From positions 959,491 to 1,023,490 of the forward strand of contig WLWQ01000003.1 of NCBI GenBank assembly GCA_012103535.1: 64,000 nucleotides of DNA, read 5' to 3'. Under the pieces are notes generated by a model, which did not search any database, had not been told where the DNA came from, and saw nothing but the letters and a program-made list of their open reading frames with translations. The first letter of the stretch is position 1. The number at the start of each line of letters is the position of its first letter. The stretch is from Pseudomonadales bacterium (GTDB lineage: Bacteria > Pseudomonadota > Gammaproteobacteria > Pseudomonadales > Pseudohongiellaceae). The translations under genes were made by a program, and so were the position numbers. This document shows, one piece after another, positions 1 to 8,624 of the stretch.

Positions 1-327
1 ATCGATCAATGTGCAGGAGGTAAAGGCTGTCTGGCTGTTAATTCATTGATAGAAGTAGCACCATTCGATGATGAGATCGATAGGATCCTAAAACAGTTTC
101 GACAAAGATTGGATAAGCATCTGGCTAGACTGGTTGAGGAAGCCAAGGAGAAAAAATTAGTTGGCAAATCCGTCGATACAAAAGAAGCGGTGCGCCTGAT
201 TTCTGTATTCTTACATGGCTTATCTGCCAATATGGCAGCAGGTATGAGTGCCAACAAGGCCCGCACTTTGCTCCATGATCAACTAGATCTGGTACTCGCT
301 CCCCGTAATAAATTCCGCCGTTCTTAG
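1..327 (+). CDS. TetR/AcrR family regulator, C-terminal part (5' end outside the window)
   Basis: The reading frame is open from the first base of the window, so this is the 3' part of a longer gene. The visible 108 residues begin with CAGGKGCLAVNS and continue VAPFDDEI, which resembles the ligand-binding domain of TetR regulators, where a conserved GC(L/A)..N..E stretch follows helix 6. The later FLHGLSANMAAGM helix and the hydrophobic end also fit that fold. The N-terminal helix-turn-helix is not in the window, so the DNA-binding part cannot be checked. The gene converges with the membrane-protein gene on the other strand, ending 19 bases from it. The family call is by recognition of pattern only; the ligand and targets are unknown. 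Confidence 0.7.
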   Translation: MDQCAGGKGCLAVNSLIEVAPFDDEIDRILKQFRQRLDKHLARLVEEAKEKKLVGKSVDTKEAVRLISVFLHGLSANMAAGMSANKARTLLHDQLDLVLAPRNKFRRS

Positions 328-345
328 ACTTGCGAATTAGTCTGT

Positions 346-1575
346 TCAGCCATCCAGCGACTCGAGTTTGTTTTGTAACTCCAGGAATTTTTCTGAGTGG
401 TGAAGTTTGTCCTGACAGATATCTGCAGCTCTAAACAAGTAAGGTTTAGTCTTTTCGTGTTGAGGAAAGTCAGTAGCAAAGTTATCCATCAACTTCACTA
501 CTACGATGAATTGCTCTTTAGACACGCTTTCACTTACCAGATAGTCAATCAAATCCACGTCGTCGATAGAGAATGCGCTATCCTGCTTTAAACACCAGGC
601 GCACAATTCCATTGCCCGTATGGATTTTTCTTGCGAGTGAAGTACTGGCAAATAGCCTTTTACAAAGTGGATGGCTGGTTTTTTGCTTGGCCAGGCGGAG
701 ATAAAGCCAAAAACATATTCAAAACGTGCCCAATTGTTAGTGCGAATAATCGGACTGACGATATCTATTGCTTCCTGAATCTGCTTATCTTTTAAACCCA
801 AATAGGCCTTTTCCAGGGCAGTATGCAGAGAAGCATTATCAGAGTAGTGCTGCTCAATCTCCTTTTTTTCTGCATCAAAATCTTTTGCAGGAAGCAGGAT
901 ATGCCGATGTGCCAGTGCTTCGAGCCCCAGGTGACGGAAATACACTAAGGATAAATAGAGCCAGAACGGCAGAATGAGAGAGAAGGCCCACAATCCAATT
1001 TCCAAACTCAAATATAAAAGGAGAATGAGAATCCAAAGACCGACTAGTGAACTGAGATAGCTTGTTTTTGTGACTGCGACATAGGCAATTAGTGTTCTAG
1101 GATTAATAACTTCCTTAAGATCTTCAAAAATGGCATTGACTGCGATTGAGGCTGGCAATACGAGTACAACAAAAACCGAAAGTGTTATAGCGATATTGCT
1201 TAGTTGGTATTGGATTAAACCGTAGATCATGCTGCCAAATAGAGCCGTCATGACCAGTTGCCTGAAAAACCTGCCACTCTCAATCGATTGAATCGAAAGA
1301 ACCGGCGGTTCATGCCTATTGTGGAAAGTTTCCGTAACTATTTCCTGCCCATATTCGAAAACAATATTAATCAGAAGATAGGCTGTAATAATTCCCAAGA
1401 AATAGAAAGGCGCTTCTCTTGAAAAAATGTAGGACAGTACGCTTGCGAAAATAAGAAAGTAAGAAACGAGGCTAACAAAACCAAGCAGTAGAAGGGCCTG
1501 CCAGCAAAGTGGGTATCTAAAAATAGACTGAGTTGTTGGCTCCCCTTCTAGCATTAAGAAGCGTCGAAACAGCAT
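346..1575 (-). CDS. Multi-pass membrane protein with a soluble C-terminal helical domain, unknown function
   Basis: I do not recognise this 409-residue protein. Roughly residues 25-220 contain five to six hydrophobic stretches, for example WQALLLLGFVSLVSYFLIF and LVGLWILILLLYLSLEIGLW. Residues from about 235 to the end are polar and helical and look like tandem alpha-alpha repeats (TPR-like) facing one side of the membrane. The start codon lies three bases after the stop of the upstream exported MBL-fold gene on the same strand, so the two are probably cotranscribed and translationally coupled. No catalytic motif is visible. A second in-frame ATG seven codons downstream is an alternative start. 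Confidence 0.7.
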   Translation of the reverse strand: MLFRRFLMLEGEPTTQSIFRYPLCWQALLLLGFVSLVSYFLIFASVLSYIFSREAPFYFLGIITAYLLINIVFEYGQEIVTETFHNRHEPPVLSIQSIESGRFFRQLVMTALFGSMIYGLIQYQLSNIAITLSVFVVLVLPASIAVNAIFEDLKEVINPRTLIAYVAVTKTSYLSSLVGLWILILLLYLSLEIGLWAFSLILPFWLYLSLVYFRHLGLEALAHRHILLPAKDFDAEKKEIEQHYSDNASLHTALEKAYLGLKDKQIQEAIDIVSPIIRTNNWARFEYVFGFISAWPSKKPAIHFVKGYLPVLHSQEKSIRAMELCAWCLKQDSAFSIDDVDLIDYLVSESVSKEQFIVVVKLMDNFATDFPQHEKTKPYLFRAADICQDKLHHSEKFLELQNKLESLDG

Positions 1576-1578
1576 TTC

Positions 1579-2379
1579 TTATTCTGGATACCAATCACCT
1601 CGACGAAATTCTATCCCGCTTCCAGCCAGTTCCTGCTCGAAAGCATCCAGGGTTTCAGGTACAGAAAGGCCGTCGGGTAGGGTAGATCCACCAAAATCGG
1701 GATTCGCCAAGCGTCGCACCCAATCTTGATCATAGTGATAGGTATAAACAACATCAGGTCCAAGAATTTTTGTGCAGTCGGCCGCCGCTTTCGGGGTCAT
1801 TCTGCCGACTGGGATGTTCATTGGCATAAATGCCACATCGATGCCCTGCAAGGCCTTAACTTCATCAACACATTCCGTAACCCCAGCAAAGAAAAATTTC
1901 TTGCCCCCTAGAGTAAGCACGTAACCATTTGCATCACCTTTTGGATGCTCAGGCGGACCGAGGATAATGTCGTAAGCAGCAACAGCTTCAACTGTGACAC
2001 CTGCCACCTTTAATAGTTCGCCATTAATAGCTACAACACCGTCGGAGATTTGAGGTACTCCGTTTTCGGCGATTACCACGCTAGTATTTGCATTGCTTAA
2101 GTCAGCAATCGCTTGCACATCCAAATGATGTCCTGGACTATCAGTCACCAAAACTAAATCTGCAGTTTTAGCGTGAGAAATATCAATCGCGGCCCAGGGA
2201 TCCACTTGAACGACGAATCCTGCATATTCCAATTGCACACTGGAGTGAACCAGAGGCGTAATTTCAATGGGACCATCGTTACCCGGGACTAAATCTGCCC
2301 AACTTTGCGCGCAATTTAGAGCAAGTGAAATACCTAAAATTGGGAGGAACTTAGCTACGGCAGGGGTGTTTTTAGTCAT
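1579..2379 (-). CDS. Exported metallo-beta-lactamase-fold protein
   Basis: The 266-residue product starts with a signal peptide (basic start, hydrophobic core, likely cleavage after QSWA). The body resembles the UPF0173/L-ascorbate-lactonase type of MBL-fold hydrolases: a beta strand ending in QVDPW, then TDSPGHHLD in the place of the HxHxDH metal motif, then FAGVTECVDEV and YTYHYDQDW near the C-terminus. The metal motif is reduced to GHHLD, which does occur in this subgroup, so metal binding is plausible but activity is uncertain. A longer frame opens 33 codons earlier, but the ATG at 2379 directly starts the signal peptide and is preceded by a purine-rich stretch. It is the first gene of a probable two-gene unit with the downstream membrane protein. 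Confidence 0.75.
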   Translation of the reverse strand: MTKNTPAVAKFLPILGISLALNCAQSWADLVPGNDGPIEITPLVHSSVQLEYAGFVVQVDPWAAIDISHAKTADLVLVTDSPGHHLDVQAIADLSNANTSVVIAENGVPQISDGVVAINGELLKVAGVTVEAVAAYDIILGPPEHPKGDANGYVLTLGGKKFFFAGVTECVDEVKALQGIDVAFMPMNIPVGRMTPKAAADCTKILGPDVVYTYHYDQDWVRRLANPDFGGSTLPDGLSVPETLDAFEQELAGSGIEFRRGDWYPE

Positions 2380-2623
2380 AATTTTCTTCTTCTTTTTCCG
2401 CAGTGATGACAACCAGGACAGACAGTATAAGCGCTGCCAAAATAACTTGGAAATTTCATACCGATTCTGGGGCTGCAAATATGGCGAAAGAGCCCGTAAT
2501 TACTGGTCTTACACATTGCCACAATTCCCCCGGTAAAATGGCTTGCACCCCTTATCGATGGCCGGATATAGTCCATAGCTGACATGAAATAATGACTATC
2601 ACCAGCGAATGAGGAGCAACCCC

Positions 2624-3286
2624 ATGCGCGACAAGAAGAAGCAGGGCAATAAGCCTGATCAAGACCCTGCGGTGAAATACGTAGACCCTCTTAACCCGAA
2701 ACAACAATCCCGCCGTGATTTCCTGGAAGGAACTGGAGCTGCCGTGGTTGCAGGTGCAGGTATTTCCGCACTTGGAATACCAAAGGCGCAAGCCCAGAGC
2801 ACTGGCAGTGATTCCCGCACAGCTATAAATGTCACCGTAAATGGCACGTCCCATAGTATGGATGTCGATGACCGTTGGACACTGGCTGAACTGCTGCGGG
2901 ACGAGTTGGACCTGACTGGCACTAAGATAGGATGCAATCGTAGCGAATGTGGGGCTTGTACCGTATTAATGAACGGACAACCGGTCTATTCATGCAGCCA
3001 ATTAGCAGTTTGGGCAGACGGCGCCACTATTCAAACAGTTGAAGGTCTTGCTCAAAATGGAGAATTGACTCCCGTGCAACAAGCCTTCGTAGTTAACAAC
3101 GGTCCCCAGTGTGGATTCTGTACGCCAGGCCAACTTATGACCGCAACTGCACTGTTAAACAACAACCCAACTCCATCGGCTGAAGATGTCAAAGAAGCCC
3201 TGGTGGGCAATTTGTGTCGTTGTTCAAACTACAACGCCATCGTGGAAGCTGTAGTGATGGCCGGTGAAGAAGGAGGTGTGGCATGA
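2624..3286 (+). CDS. Molybdenum hydroxylase [2Fe-2S] subunit, Tat-exported (PaoA/YagT-like)
   Basis: This is the small iron-sulfur subunit of a xanthine-dehydrogenase-family enzyme. Residues near 29 read SRRDFL followed by a long Ala/Gly hydrophobic stretch ending AQAQ, a twin-arginine signal. The mature part has a plant-type ferredoxin domain (CNRSECGACTVL with a fourth Cys at PVYSC) and the C-terminal helical cluster domain (CGFCTPGQ and CRCSNY), giving two [2Fe-2S] clusters that carry electrons from the Mo site to FAD. An earlier ATG at 2609 exists, but GAGGAG seven bases before 2624 decides for this start. The stop overlaps the next gene by four bases. The holoenzyme probably reaches the periplasm by hitchhiking on this signal, as in E. 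coli PaoABC. Confidence 0.93.
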   Translation: MRDKKKQGNKPDQDPAVKYVDPLNPKQQSRRDFLEGTGAAVVAGAGISALGIPKAQAQSTGSDSRTAINVTVNGTSHSMDVDDRWTLAELLRDELDLTGTKIGCNRSECGACTVLMNGQPVYSCSQLAVWADGATIQTVEGLAQNGELTPVQQAFVVNNGPQCGFCTPGQLMTATALLNNNPTPSAEDVKEALVGNLCRCSNYNAIVEAVVMAGEEGGVA

Positions 3287-5451
3287 GTGAATTTACTCGA
3301 GAAGGACTAGAGCCTCTAGCTACCATTGGTAACGATACACCCCGTATCGATGCCATCGAGCGCGTTACCGGTCAGGCTAAATACACCCGAGATTGGAAAT
3401 TACCCGGCATGCTTTACGCAAAAGTTTTGCGTAGTCCTCATCCCCATGCGCGAATCGTCAGTATCGATACCAGTGAAGCGGATGCCTTGCCCGGTGTGCA
3501 GACGGTTATCAGTTACGAGAATGCACAAGTCGTTTGGGGCGCCGGTTCCGTAAACGGTGGTCGTCAATACAACGATCCAACCAAGGAAGCCACCATCCAT
3601 CGACGCTACATTTTTAATAATCCAGTGCGCTTTGTTGGTGATTCTATCGCTGCGGTTGCCGCAACCGATCGACACATCGCCGAACAAGCAGTTTCCTTAA
3701 TAAAGGTTGAATACGAGCAATTGCCTTTTGTATTGGAACCAGAAGAAGCGCTGGCGGATGATGCCCCGCAAGTTTATGCAGAAGGTAATCTCTGTCCCGA
3801 TTTCCGCGGCGAATTTGCACCCATGGTGAGTGACATCGGTGATACGGAGGCCGGTTTCGCCGAAGCAGACCAGATCTTCGAAGAGCGCTACGAAACAGGA
3901 TTCATTCACAATGCGCAAATGGAACCACGCTGTTCATTGGCGCATTGGCAGGGAGACAAGTTAGTTCTCTACTCTCCTTCTCAAGGAATCTCAAATTGCC
4001 GCCACGATACGGCACGGGATCTTGGCCTGGAAGATCATCAAGTACAGGTCATTACAAAGTATATGGGTGGGGGATTCGGCAATAAGAATCAGAACCAAGA
4101 CGCCGACGTAATCGCTGCTACTCTCTCCAGACGTGCAGGAGCCCCCGTAATGTTGGAGTACTCCCGTCGGGAAGACTGGCTGGGAGTCCATGGGCGTTGG
4201 CCGACTGTGCAGTACTATAAAGTTGGCGTAAAAGACGACGGTGAAGTCACCGCCATGGAACTGCGCGCCTTTTCCGGCATGGGTCCCTATCGCAAGAACT
4301 CCGGCGGTATCAGCGGCATGGATGCCTATGGTTGTCCAAACCGCTATCGTGAAATCAGTCCGGTCTATACTAATCGAACCACCTCCGGAAATTTCCGTGC
4401 ACCATCAGAGCCCCACGGCTTTTACGGTGTCGAAAACATGATGGACGAAGTGGCGTACCAGATAGGTATGGACCCTGTTGAATTCACTCTGAAGAATATG
4501 CGCAGGCCAACTGAAGAGCAGCAGTTTACCAATTACACTCTGGACGAAGTAATTCAAAACGGCGCCGAAAGATTTAACTGGCAGGGTCGTAGAAGAGTGA
4601 CACCTGGCTCCGATGAAGGACCAATCAAGCGCGGCGCGGGATTCTCTTTCATGATGTTTCGCGCAGGAGTTGGCACATCGAGCGCGATAGTTCGTGTGAA
4701 TGCTAACCAGGAGTACACGCTTTATGTTGGCGTAACCGATATTGGCCCCGGTGCGAAAACTACCATGGGTATGATTGCAGCCGAGGCTTTGGAAGTTCCA
4801 TTGTCTCAGGTGGAAGTCGTCTGGGGTGATACCGATCGTTGTCCGTACTCGGTAGGTGAGTCCGGCAGTCGAACCACTATCATGACTGGCATTGCTGTCG
4901 TCGAAGCGGCGGAAGATTTAAAACGGCAAATCGCGGATAGAGGCATGCCGAGCGGTAGTGATGTGTTAATCGCTTCAGCATCACCCACACCAACTACCGA
5001 TGGCAAAACTCGTCAGTGTTTCGGCGCACACTTTGTCGAGGTAGAAGTGGACACTCGTATCGGTTCCACGAAAATATTGAAATACACCACGGTTCACGAA
5101 TCCGGTCGAATCATTAATCCAAGTACAGCGCGGGATCAAATTCGTGGCGCCACTATTCAAGGTATTGGTCAGGCGCTCCACGAAAACCTGCTCTACGATC
5201 CGAAGACAGGTCAGCCATTAACTCCGGGCTACTACCGAGCCAGGCACCTTACACATAAGGACATTCCGGACATCGATGTGCATTTCATTGAAACCGACGA
5301 TGGCTATGGACCTTTCGGAGCCAAAACGGCAGGAGAATCCGGAATCATTCTGGCACCGGCTGCAGTGGCTAACGCGGTAGCGAATGCGATTGGCAGGCGC
5401 ATGACGTCATTGCCCATAACTCGAGATAAGATTCTGGGAGCGATGGCATGA
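3283..5451 (+). CDS. Molybdenum hydroxylase Mo-cofactor-binding subunit (xanthine dehydrogenase/aldehyde oxidase family)
   Basis: This 722-residue catalytic subunit has the expected a/b hammerhead domain at the N-terminus (RVTGQAKYTRDW, then ARIVSIDTSEAD). The cofactor domain contains MGGGFGNKNQNQDAD, GNFRAPSEPHG and GESGSRTT, and the C-terminal GAKTAGESG carries the glutamate that acts as catalytic base in this family. It has no signal of its own and should be folded with cofactor in the cytoplasm and exported with the small subunit. The length matches PaoC-type subunits. Both ends overlap neighbours by four bases (ATGA), so the three subunits form one operon. The substrate cannot be read from the sequence; an aldehyde or N-heterocycle is likely. 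Confidence 0.93.
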   Translation: MSEFTREGLEPLATIGNDTPRIDAIERVTGQAKYTRDWKLPGMLYAKVLRSPHPHARIVSIDTSEADALPGVQTVISYENAQVVWGAGSVNGGRQYNDPTKEATIHRRYIFNNPVRFVGDSIAAVAATDRHIAEQAVSLIKVEYEQLPFVLEPEEALADDAPQVYAEGNLCPDFRGEFAPMVSDIGDTEAGFAEADQIFEERYETGFIHNAQMEPRCSLAHWQGDKLVLYSPSQGISNCRHDTARDLGLEDHQVQVITKYMGGGFGNKNQNQDADVIAATLSRRAGAPVMLEYSRREDWLGVHGRWPTVQYYKVGVKDDGEVTAMELRAFSGMGPYRKNSGGISGMDAYGCPNRYREISPVYTNRTTSGNFRAPSEPHGFYGVENMMDEVAYQIGMDPVEFTLKNMRRPTEEQQFTNYTLDEVIQNGAERFNWQGRRRVTPGSDEGPIKRGAGFSFMMFRAGVGTSSAIVRVNANQEYTLYVGVTDIGPGAKTTMGMIAAEALEVPLSQVEVVWGDTDRCPYSVGESGSRTTIMTGIAVVEAAEDLKRQIADRGMPSGSDVLIASASPTPTTDGKTRQCFGAHFVEVEVDTRIGSTKILKYTTVHESGRIINPSTARDQIRGATIQGIGQALHENLLYDPKTGQPLTPGYYRARHLTHKDIPDIDVHFIETDDGYGPFGAKTAGESGIILAPAAVANAVANAIGRRMTSLPITRDKILGAMA

Positions 5452-6434
5452 AAGCACTGACAAACATAAACGCGACAAGTTTCAGTGATGCGGCGTCTGC
5501 GGCACAGCAGGCACGACAACAAGGTCACGCCGTAGCATTTTCCGGCGGCGGCACCGATCTTTTACAACAAATAAAAGACGGTACTGATCTGGCAGATGTC
5601 ATCATCAATCTTCGCAGCGTAGCTGACGGCCGCGCAATCGAATCTGATGGCGCTGGTGTTTCAATTGGTGGTTTAGTCACACTGACTGAGCTGTCTGAAG
5701 ATCCCTTAGTGAACTCCGGATTATCTGCCATAGCGCAAGCGGCAGGCTCGGTAGGAACACCGCAAATTCGAAACGTCGGTACCATGGCTGGTAATGTTAC
5801 CCAGCGACCCTGGTGCTGGTACTACCGTAACGGCTTTAACTGTTTCAAGGCCGGCGGTGATGAATGCTTTTCGGTAAACGGCGAAAATGGTCAGCACGCG
5901 ATCTTCGGTGGCGGACCTTCCTATATAGTTCATCCATCCGACGTTGCGCCTGCATTAGTTGCCTTCGATGCAGTCTTTCAGGTAACCGGACCGAATGGTG
6001 ATCGAGAAGTATCTGCAGAAGATTTCTTTTTACTTCCCATTACTAATCCCGAACGGGAGAATTCACTGGTAGAAAACGAACTGCTTACCGGCGTGCGCAT
6101 ACCTGCTGTATCAGCTAACACGGTTAGCACTTATCACAAGATAATGGATCGTGAAGCATGGACTCATGCAGAAGTGGGTGTTGCAGCAGTTATACAGAGA
6201 GACGGCAACGAAGTGCAAAATGCGAAAGTGGTACTCGCTGGAGTTGCTCCAATTCCATGGCGAGTGCAAGCAGTTGAAGACTTTCTCGCCGGCCAGCAAA
6301 TTAGCGCAGCGGTGGCGCGTGAAGCAGGTGAAATTGGCGTTCAAGATGCCCAGCCATTGTCGAACAATGCACACAAGTTACCAATGGTGACTTCGGCGAT
6401 TGAACAAGCAATATTAAACCTCGCAGCCGGGTAG
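5448..6434 (+). CDS. Molybdenum hydroxylase FAD-binding subunit (PaoB/YagS-like)
   Basis: The 328-residue protein is the CO-dehydrogenase-flavoprotein type subunit. It shows FSGGGTDLLQQ (FAD pyrophosphate site), GTPQIRNVGTMAGNV (second FAD site) and a C-terminal alpha/beta domain. An insertion contains C123, C132 and C140, matching three of the four cysteines that hold the extra [4Fe-4S] cluster in PaoB- and HcrB-type subunits. At the fourth position I find GGGPSYIVHPSD, with Ser158 where I recall a Cys in relatives. The subunit passes electrons to an acceptor, in PaoABC probably oxygen or a redox carrier. It overlaps the Mo subunit by four bases and ends the core operon. Confidence 0.9.
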   Translation: MKALTNINATSFSDAASAAQQARQQGHAVAFSGGGTDLLQQIKDGTDLADVIINLRSVADGRAIESDGAGVSIGGLVTLTELSEDPLVNSGLSAIAQAAGSVGTPQIRNVGTMAGNVTQRPWCWYYRNGFNCFKAGGDECFSVNGENGQHAIFGGGPSYIVHPSDVAPALVAFDAVFQVTGPNGDREVSAEDFFLLPITNPERENSLVENELLTGVRIPAVSANTVSTYHKIMDREAWTHAEVGVAAVIQRDGNEVQNAKVVLAGVAPIPWRVQAVEDFLAGQQISAAVAREAGEIGVQDAQPLSNNAHKLPMVTSAIEQAILNLAAG

Positions 6435-6448
6435 ATGTTTCAAAGATC

Positions 6449-6826
6449 ATGAAGCGACGTGATTTCTTATTGTTGCGAGTAGAAGGCAGTGAGCGTGTCG
6501 CCGAATTGTCTTGTGAAAAACTGTTTATGTACTATCAAGATTTGCAGGCAGGTTTTCAGCAAGGCAACGAAGAGGCAGGTACACCGGACGATGCCGATTG
6601 GTGGGCAGGGGAACCCTCTTTGCACATCAGCAGCATCGATCCAGAAACCTTCTTCGCAAACGTGTTGGATGACTTGAAAGAAGTAAACACTCTGCAAGTG
6701 CAAGACATGGAGTGGCTAGCTCAAGGCGAGTTTCGGGTACGGGTCGAAACTCTGCTCGTCGCTTTCAAAGCGCGGGGCGGTGCAGTGAATTACAAGAATT
6801 TGAACGAGTTAGCTTCCACTGAATAA
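6449..6826 (+). CDS. Hypothetical acidic protein linked to the molybdenum hydroxylase operon
   Basis: This 125-residue protein starts 14 bases after the FAD subunit, on the same strand, and is probably in the same transcript. It is acidic, with no signal peptide or membrane segment, and contains ADWWAGEPSLHIS and a C-terminal basic stretch VAFKARGGAVNYKNL. I do not recognise a family. A small accessory gene at this place could help cofactor insertion or assembly, but it does not resemble the XdhC/PaoD-type chaperone, so no function is assigned. Codon usage looks like its neighbours. Confidence 0.6.
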   Translation: MKRRDFLLLRVEGSERVAELSCEKLFMYYQDLQAGFQQGNEEAGTPDDADWWAGEPSLHISSIDPETFFANVLDDLKEVNTLQVQDMEWLAQGEFRVRVETLLVAFKARGGAVNYKNLNELASTE

Positions 6827-6883
6827 ACAACAAAATCAAATAGAAGAACAAGACGAAGAAAAGTCAGCGAGGCAGTTTTAATC

Positions 6884-7285
6884 ATGAGCGGTTTAACAAC
6901 TAACAAATTACAAGAATCCTTTCTTCTAGTGTTTTCCTCGCTGTTGCTACTGGTTGCCTGTGGTGGCGAATCTGCATCAAGCCAATCCAGTTCCGCACCT
7001 GCTCCCGTGGCGAGTAATGTTTCCGCTGCCGACGTCGCCGTTGATGCAAATATTAAAGCTCAAGTTGAATCAGCATTAGCCAATGCTTCTGACCTGCCAC
7101 AAGCCTTTACCGTCGAGGTTAGCGAAGGCGTTGTATTAATCTCCGGTTCGATGGTCTGTGAAGACTGTGGAGGGATGCGCACGCCAGGGAATGTCGGCAC
7201 GGTACAGCAGAGTCTCGGCGGTGTGGTTCGGGCAGTACCTGGCGTAATGCGAGTAGACTTCGATCTTTCCTACGGTTCCGATTAG
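6884..7285 (+). CDS. Lipoprotein with a BON-like domain
   Basis: The 133-residue product has a hydrophobic start and a lipobox (LLLVAC, Cys about 27), so it should be lipidated and anchored in the envelope. After a Ser/Ala-rich linker, residues 50-130 look like one BON domain: DANIKAQVESALANAS, then VEVSEGVVLISGSMVC, and a final VVRAVPGVMRVDFDLS. BON domains bind membranes or partner proteins in the periplasm. An unusual insertion with a Cys pair (CEDCGGM) interrupts the usual BON strand order and could form a disulfide. It lies 57 bases after the previous small gene, so it may be the tail of the same operon. Confidence 0.7.
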   Translation: MSGLTTNKLQESFLLVFSSLLLLVACGGESASSQSSSAPAPVASNVSAADVAVDANIKAQVESALANASDLPQAFTVEVSEGVVLISGSMVCEDCGGMRTPGNVGTVQQSLGGVVRAVPGVMRVDFDLSYGSD

Positions 7286-7315
7286 TAATTATCTGATTTC
7301 ATAAGTGGCTGACGC

Positions 7316-7993
7316 ATGAAGTTTTCAGAGATTCGAGCGCGCGCGGAAAAGCGCAAGGGAGTCGCCGGGCTAAAAAAATTATTGCCAAAAGTAGCTTCCA
7401 ATAAACAATTAATCGCTCTCGGTGATGATCGCTATCTGGCAATGATGACCAAGGTAATTAACCAGGCTGGATTCAACTGGAAAGTCATCGAAAATAAATG
7501 GCCGGAATTTGAAGAAGCCTTTTTTAAATTTGATCCCAAAAAGCTTGGCTTATTATCACCAGAACAATGGGAAGCCTATTGTTCCGATCGAAGAGTGGTG
7601 CGCAACTGGCAAAAAATAAAAGCGCTAAAAGAAAATGTGTTCTTCGTTGAAGAGGTGGCACGGCAGCACGGAAGCTTCGGTAAGTTTTTGGCGAATTGGC
7701 CGGCCACAGACCAAATAGGGTTGATGGCCCATCTTAAGAAGCATGGAAATCGCCTCGGTGGTAACTCTGTAATGTATTTTCTCAGATTTATCGGTAAAGA
7801 CAGTTTCGTTTTATCTAAAGACGTCGTGGTTACTCTCAAAAGCACTGGGCTAGACATCGCCGAGCGTCCCAGTTCGAAAAGAGATTTGAAGAAAGTGCAG
7901 GATCAGTTCAATGCCTGGTATGAAGAATCGAAATTGCCATTCAGTCACTTAAGTAGAATTGCGGCATGTTCGGTAGGGGAGAACTTTTTGTGA
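7316..7993 (+). CDS. DNA-3-methyladenine glycosylase I (Tag)-like protein, divergent
   Basis: The 225-residue protein resembles Tag in its central part: AGFNWKVIENKWPEFEEAF, then FDPKKLGLLSPEQWEAYCSD and RRVVRNWQKIKALKEN line up with the Tag helices that follow the active site. The N-terminal Cys and Tyr-His motif of classical Tag (zinc ligand and base pocket) is not visible, and the C-terminal His/Cys zinc ligands are not clear either. It may be a zinc-free relative or have changed specificity. Base excision of alkylated adenine is therefore only a family-level suggestion. It stands alone between the BON lipoprotein and the CPBP gene. Confidence 0.65.
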   Translation: MKFSEIRARAEKRKGVAGLKKLLPKVASNKQLIALGDDRYLAMMTKVINQAGFNWKVIENKWPEFEEAFFKFDPKKLGLLSPEQWEAYCSDRRVVRNWQKIKALKENVFFVEEVARQHGSFGKFLANWPATDQIGLMAHLKKHGNRLGGNSVMYFLRFIGKDSFVLSKDVVVTLKSTGLDIAERPSSKRDLKKVQDQFNAWYEESKLPFSHLSRIAACSVGENFL

Positions 7994-8015
7994 TTCTGGA
8001 AAGCCCCTATAAATA

Positions 8016-8549
8016 ATGTATACCGCCGCACTAGCCCAGCTCGACAAGACTGAATCTCTTCCTAAACAAATAGTGTTCCTGACGCTAGTGTCACTGCTCG
8101 CGACTTCCATCATCTATGGCACTACCTATCTACTAGATCCTCAAACTATAGCCGATGCCAGTAACGCTGAAAGTTTGGAAGCAGTTCCCTGGGTTGTAGG
8201 AATTTTTATCGGCCCACCGATCGAGACTTTTTTGTTTCAAACACTATTCTTACTGGCGGTAAAAAGATTAACCGAACTAAGTGGTCAGGCAGATAACTGG
8301 TTTCCTGCGTTCGTAGCAACCTCAATAGTCTTCGCAACCGCCCATGGAGTCACTGAGAGCTCATTTTATCTAGGATTCATTAATACGATCACAAGATTGC
8401 CTCTATCAATTGCATTAGCATTATTAGCAATATCCCAAAGAACAAGAAACTATGGCCATCCTTTTCTGGCAGTAACTTTTGCTCACGGATTTTATAATTT
8501 GCTAGTTTTCGTGGCGGCAGTTGGAATTAATGTCATTTTACTTACATAA
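8016..8549 (+). CDS. CPBP-family intramembrane protein (CAAX protease-like)
   Basis: This 177-residue protein has about five hydrophobic segments. It carries degenerate forms of the three CPBP motifs: PPIETFLFQ in place of EExxxR, ATAHGVTE, and VTFAHGFYN near the C-terminus with the HxxxN pair. CPBP proteins act as intramembrane metalloproteases (CAAX processing, bacteriocin immunity). Here the first motif has only one Glu and lacks the Arg, so activity is uncertain. It begins 22 bases after the Tag-like gene, and its 3' end faces the LytTR gene. Confidence 0.7.
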   Translation: MYTAALAQLDKTESLPKQIVFLTLVSLLATSIIYGTTYLLDPQTIADASNAESLEAVPWVVGIFIGPPIETFLFQTLFLLAVKRLTELSGQADNWFPAFVATSIVFATAHGVTESSFYLGFINTITRLPLSIALALLAISQRTRNYGHPFLAVTFAHGFYNLLVFVAAVGINVILLT

Positions 8550-8624
8550 AAAGGTAGCCCACAGTTATTGCTAATTGGACGAGCGCGATTTACTGGGCGT
8601 ACTAAATGCAATAGAGAGACGTTT

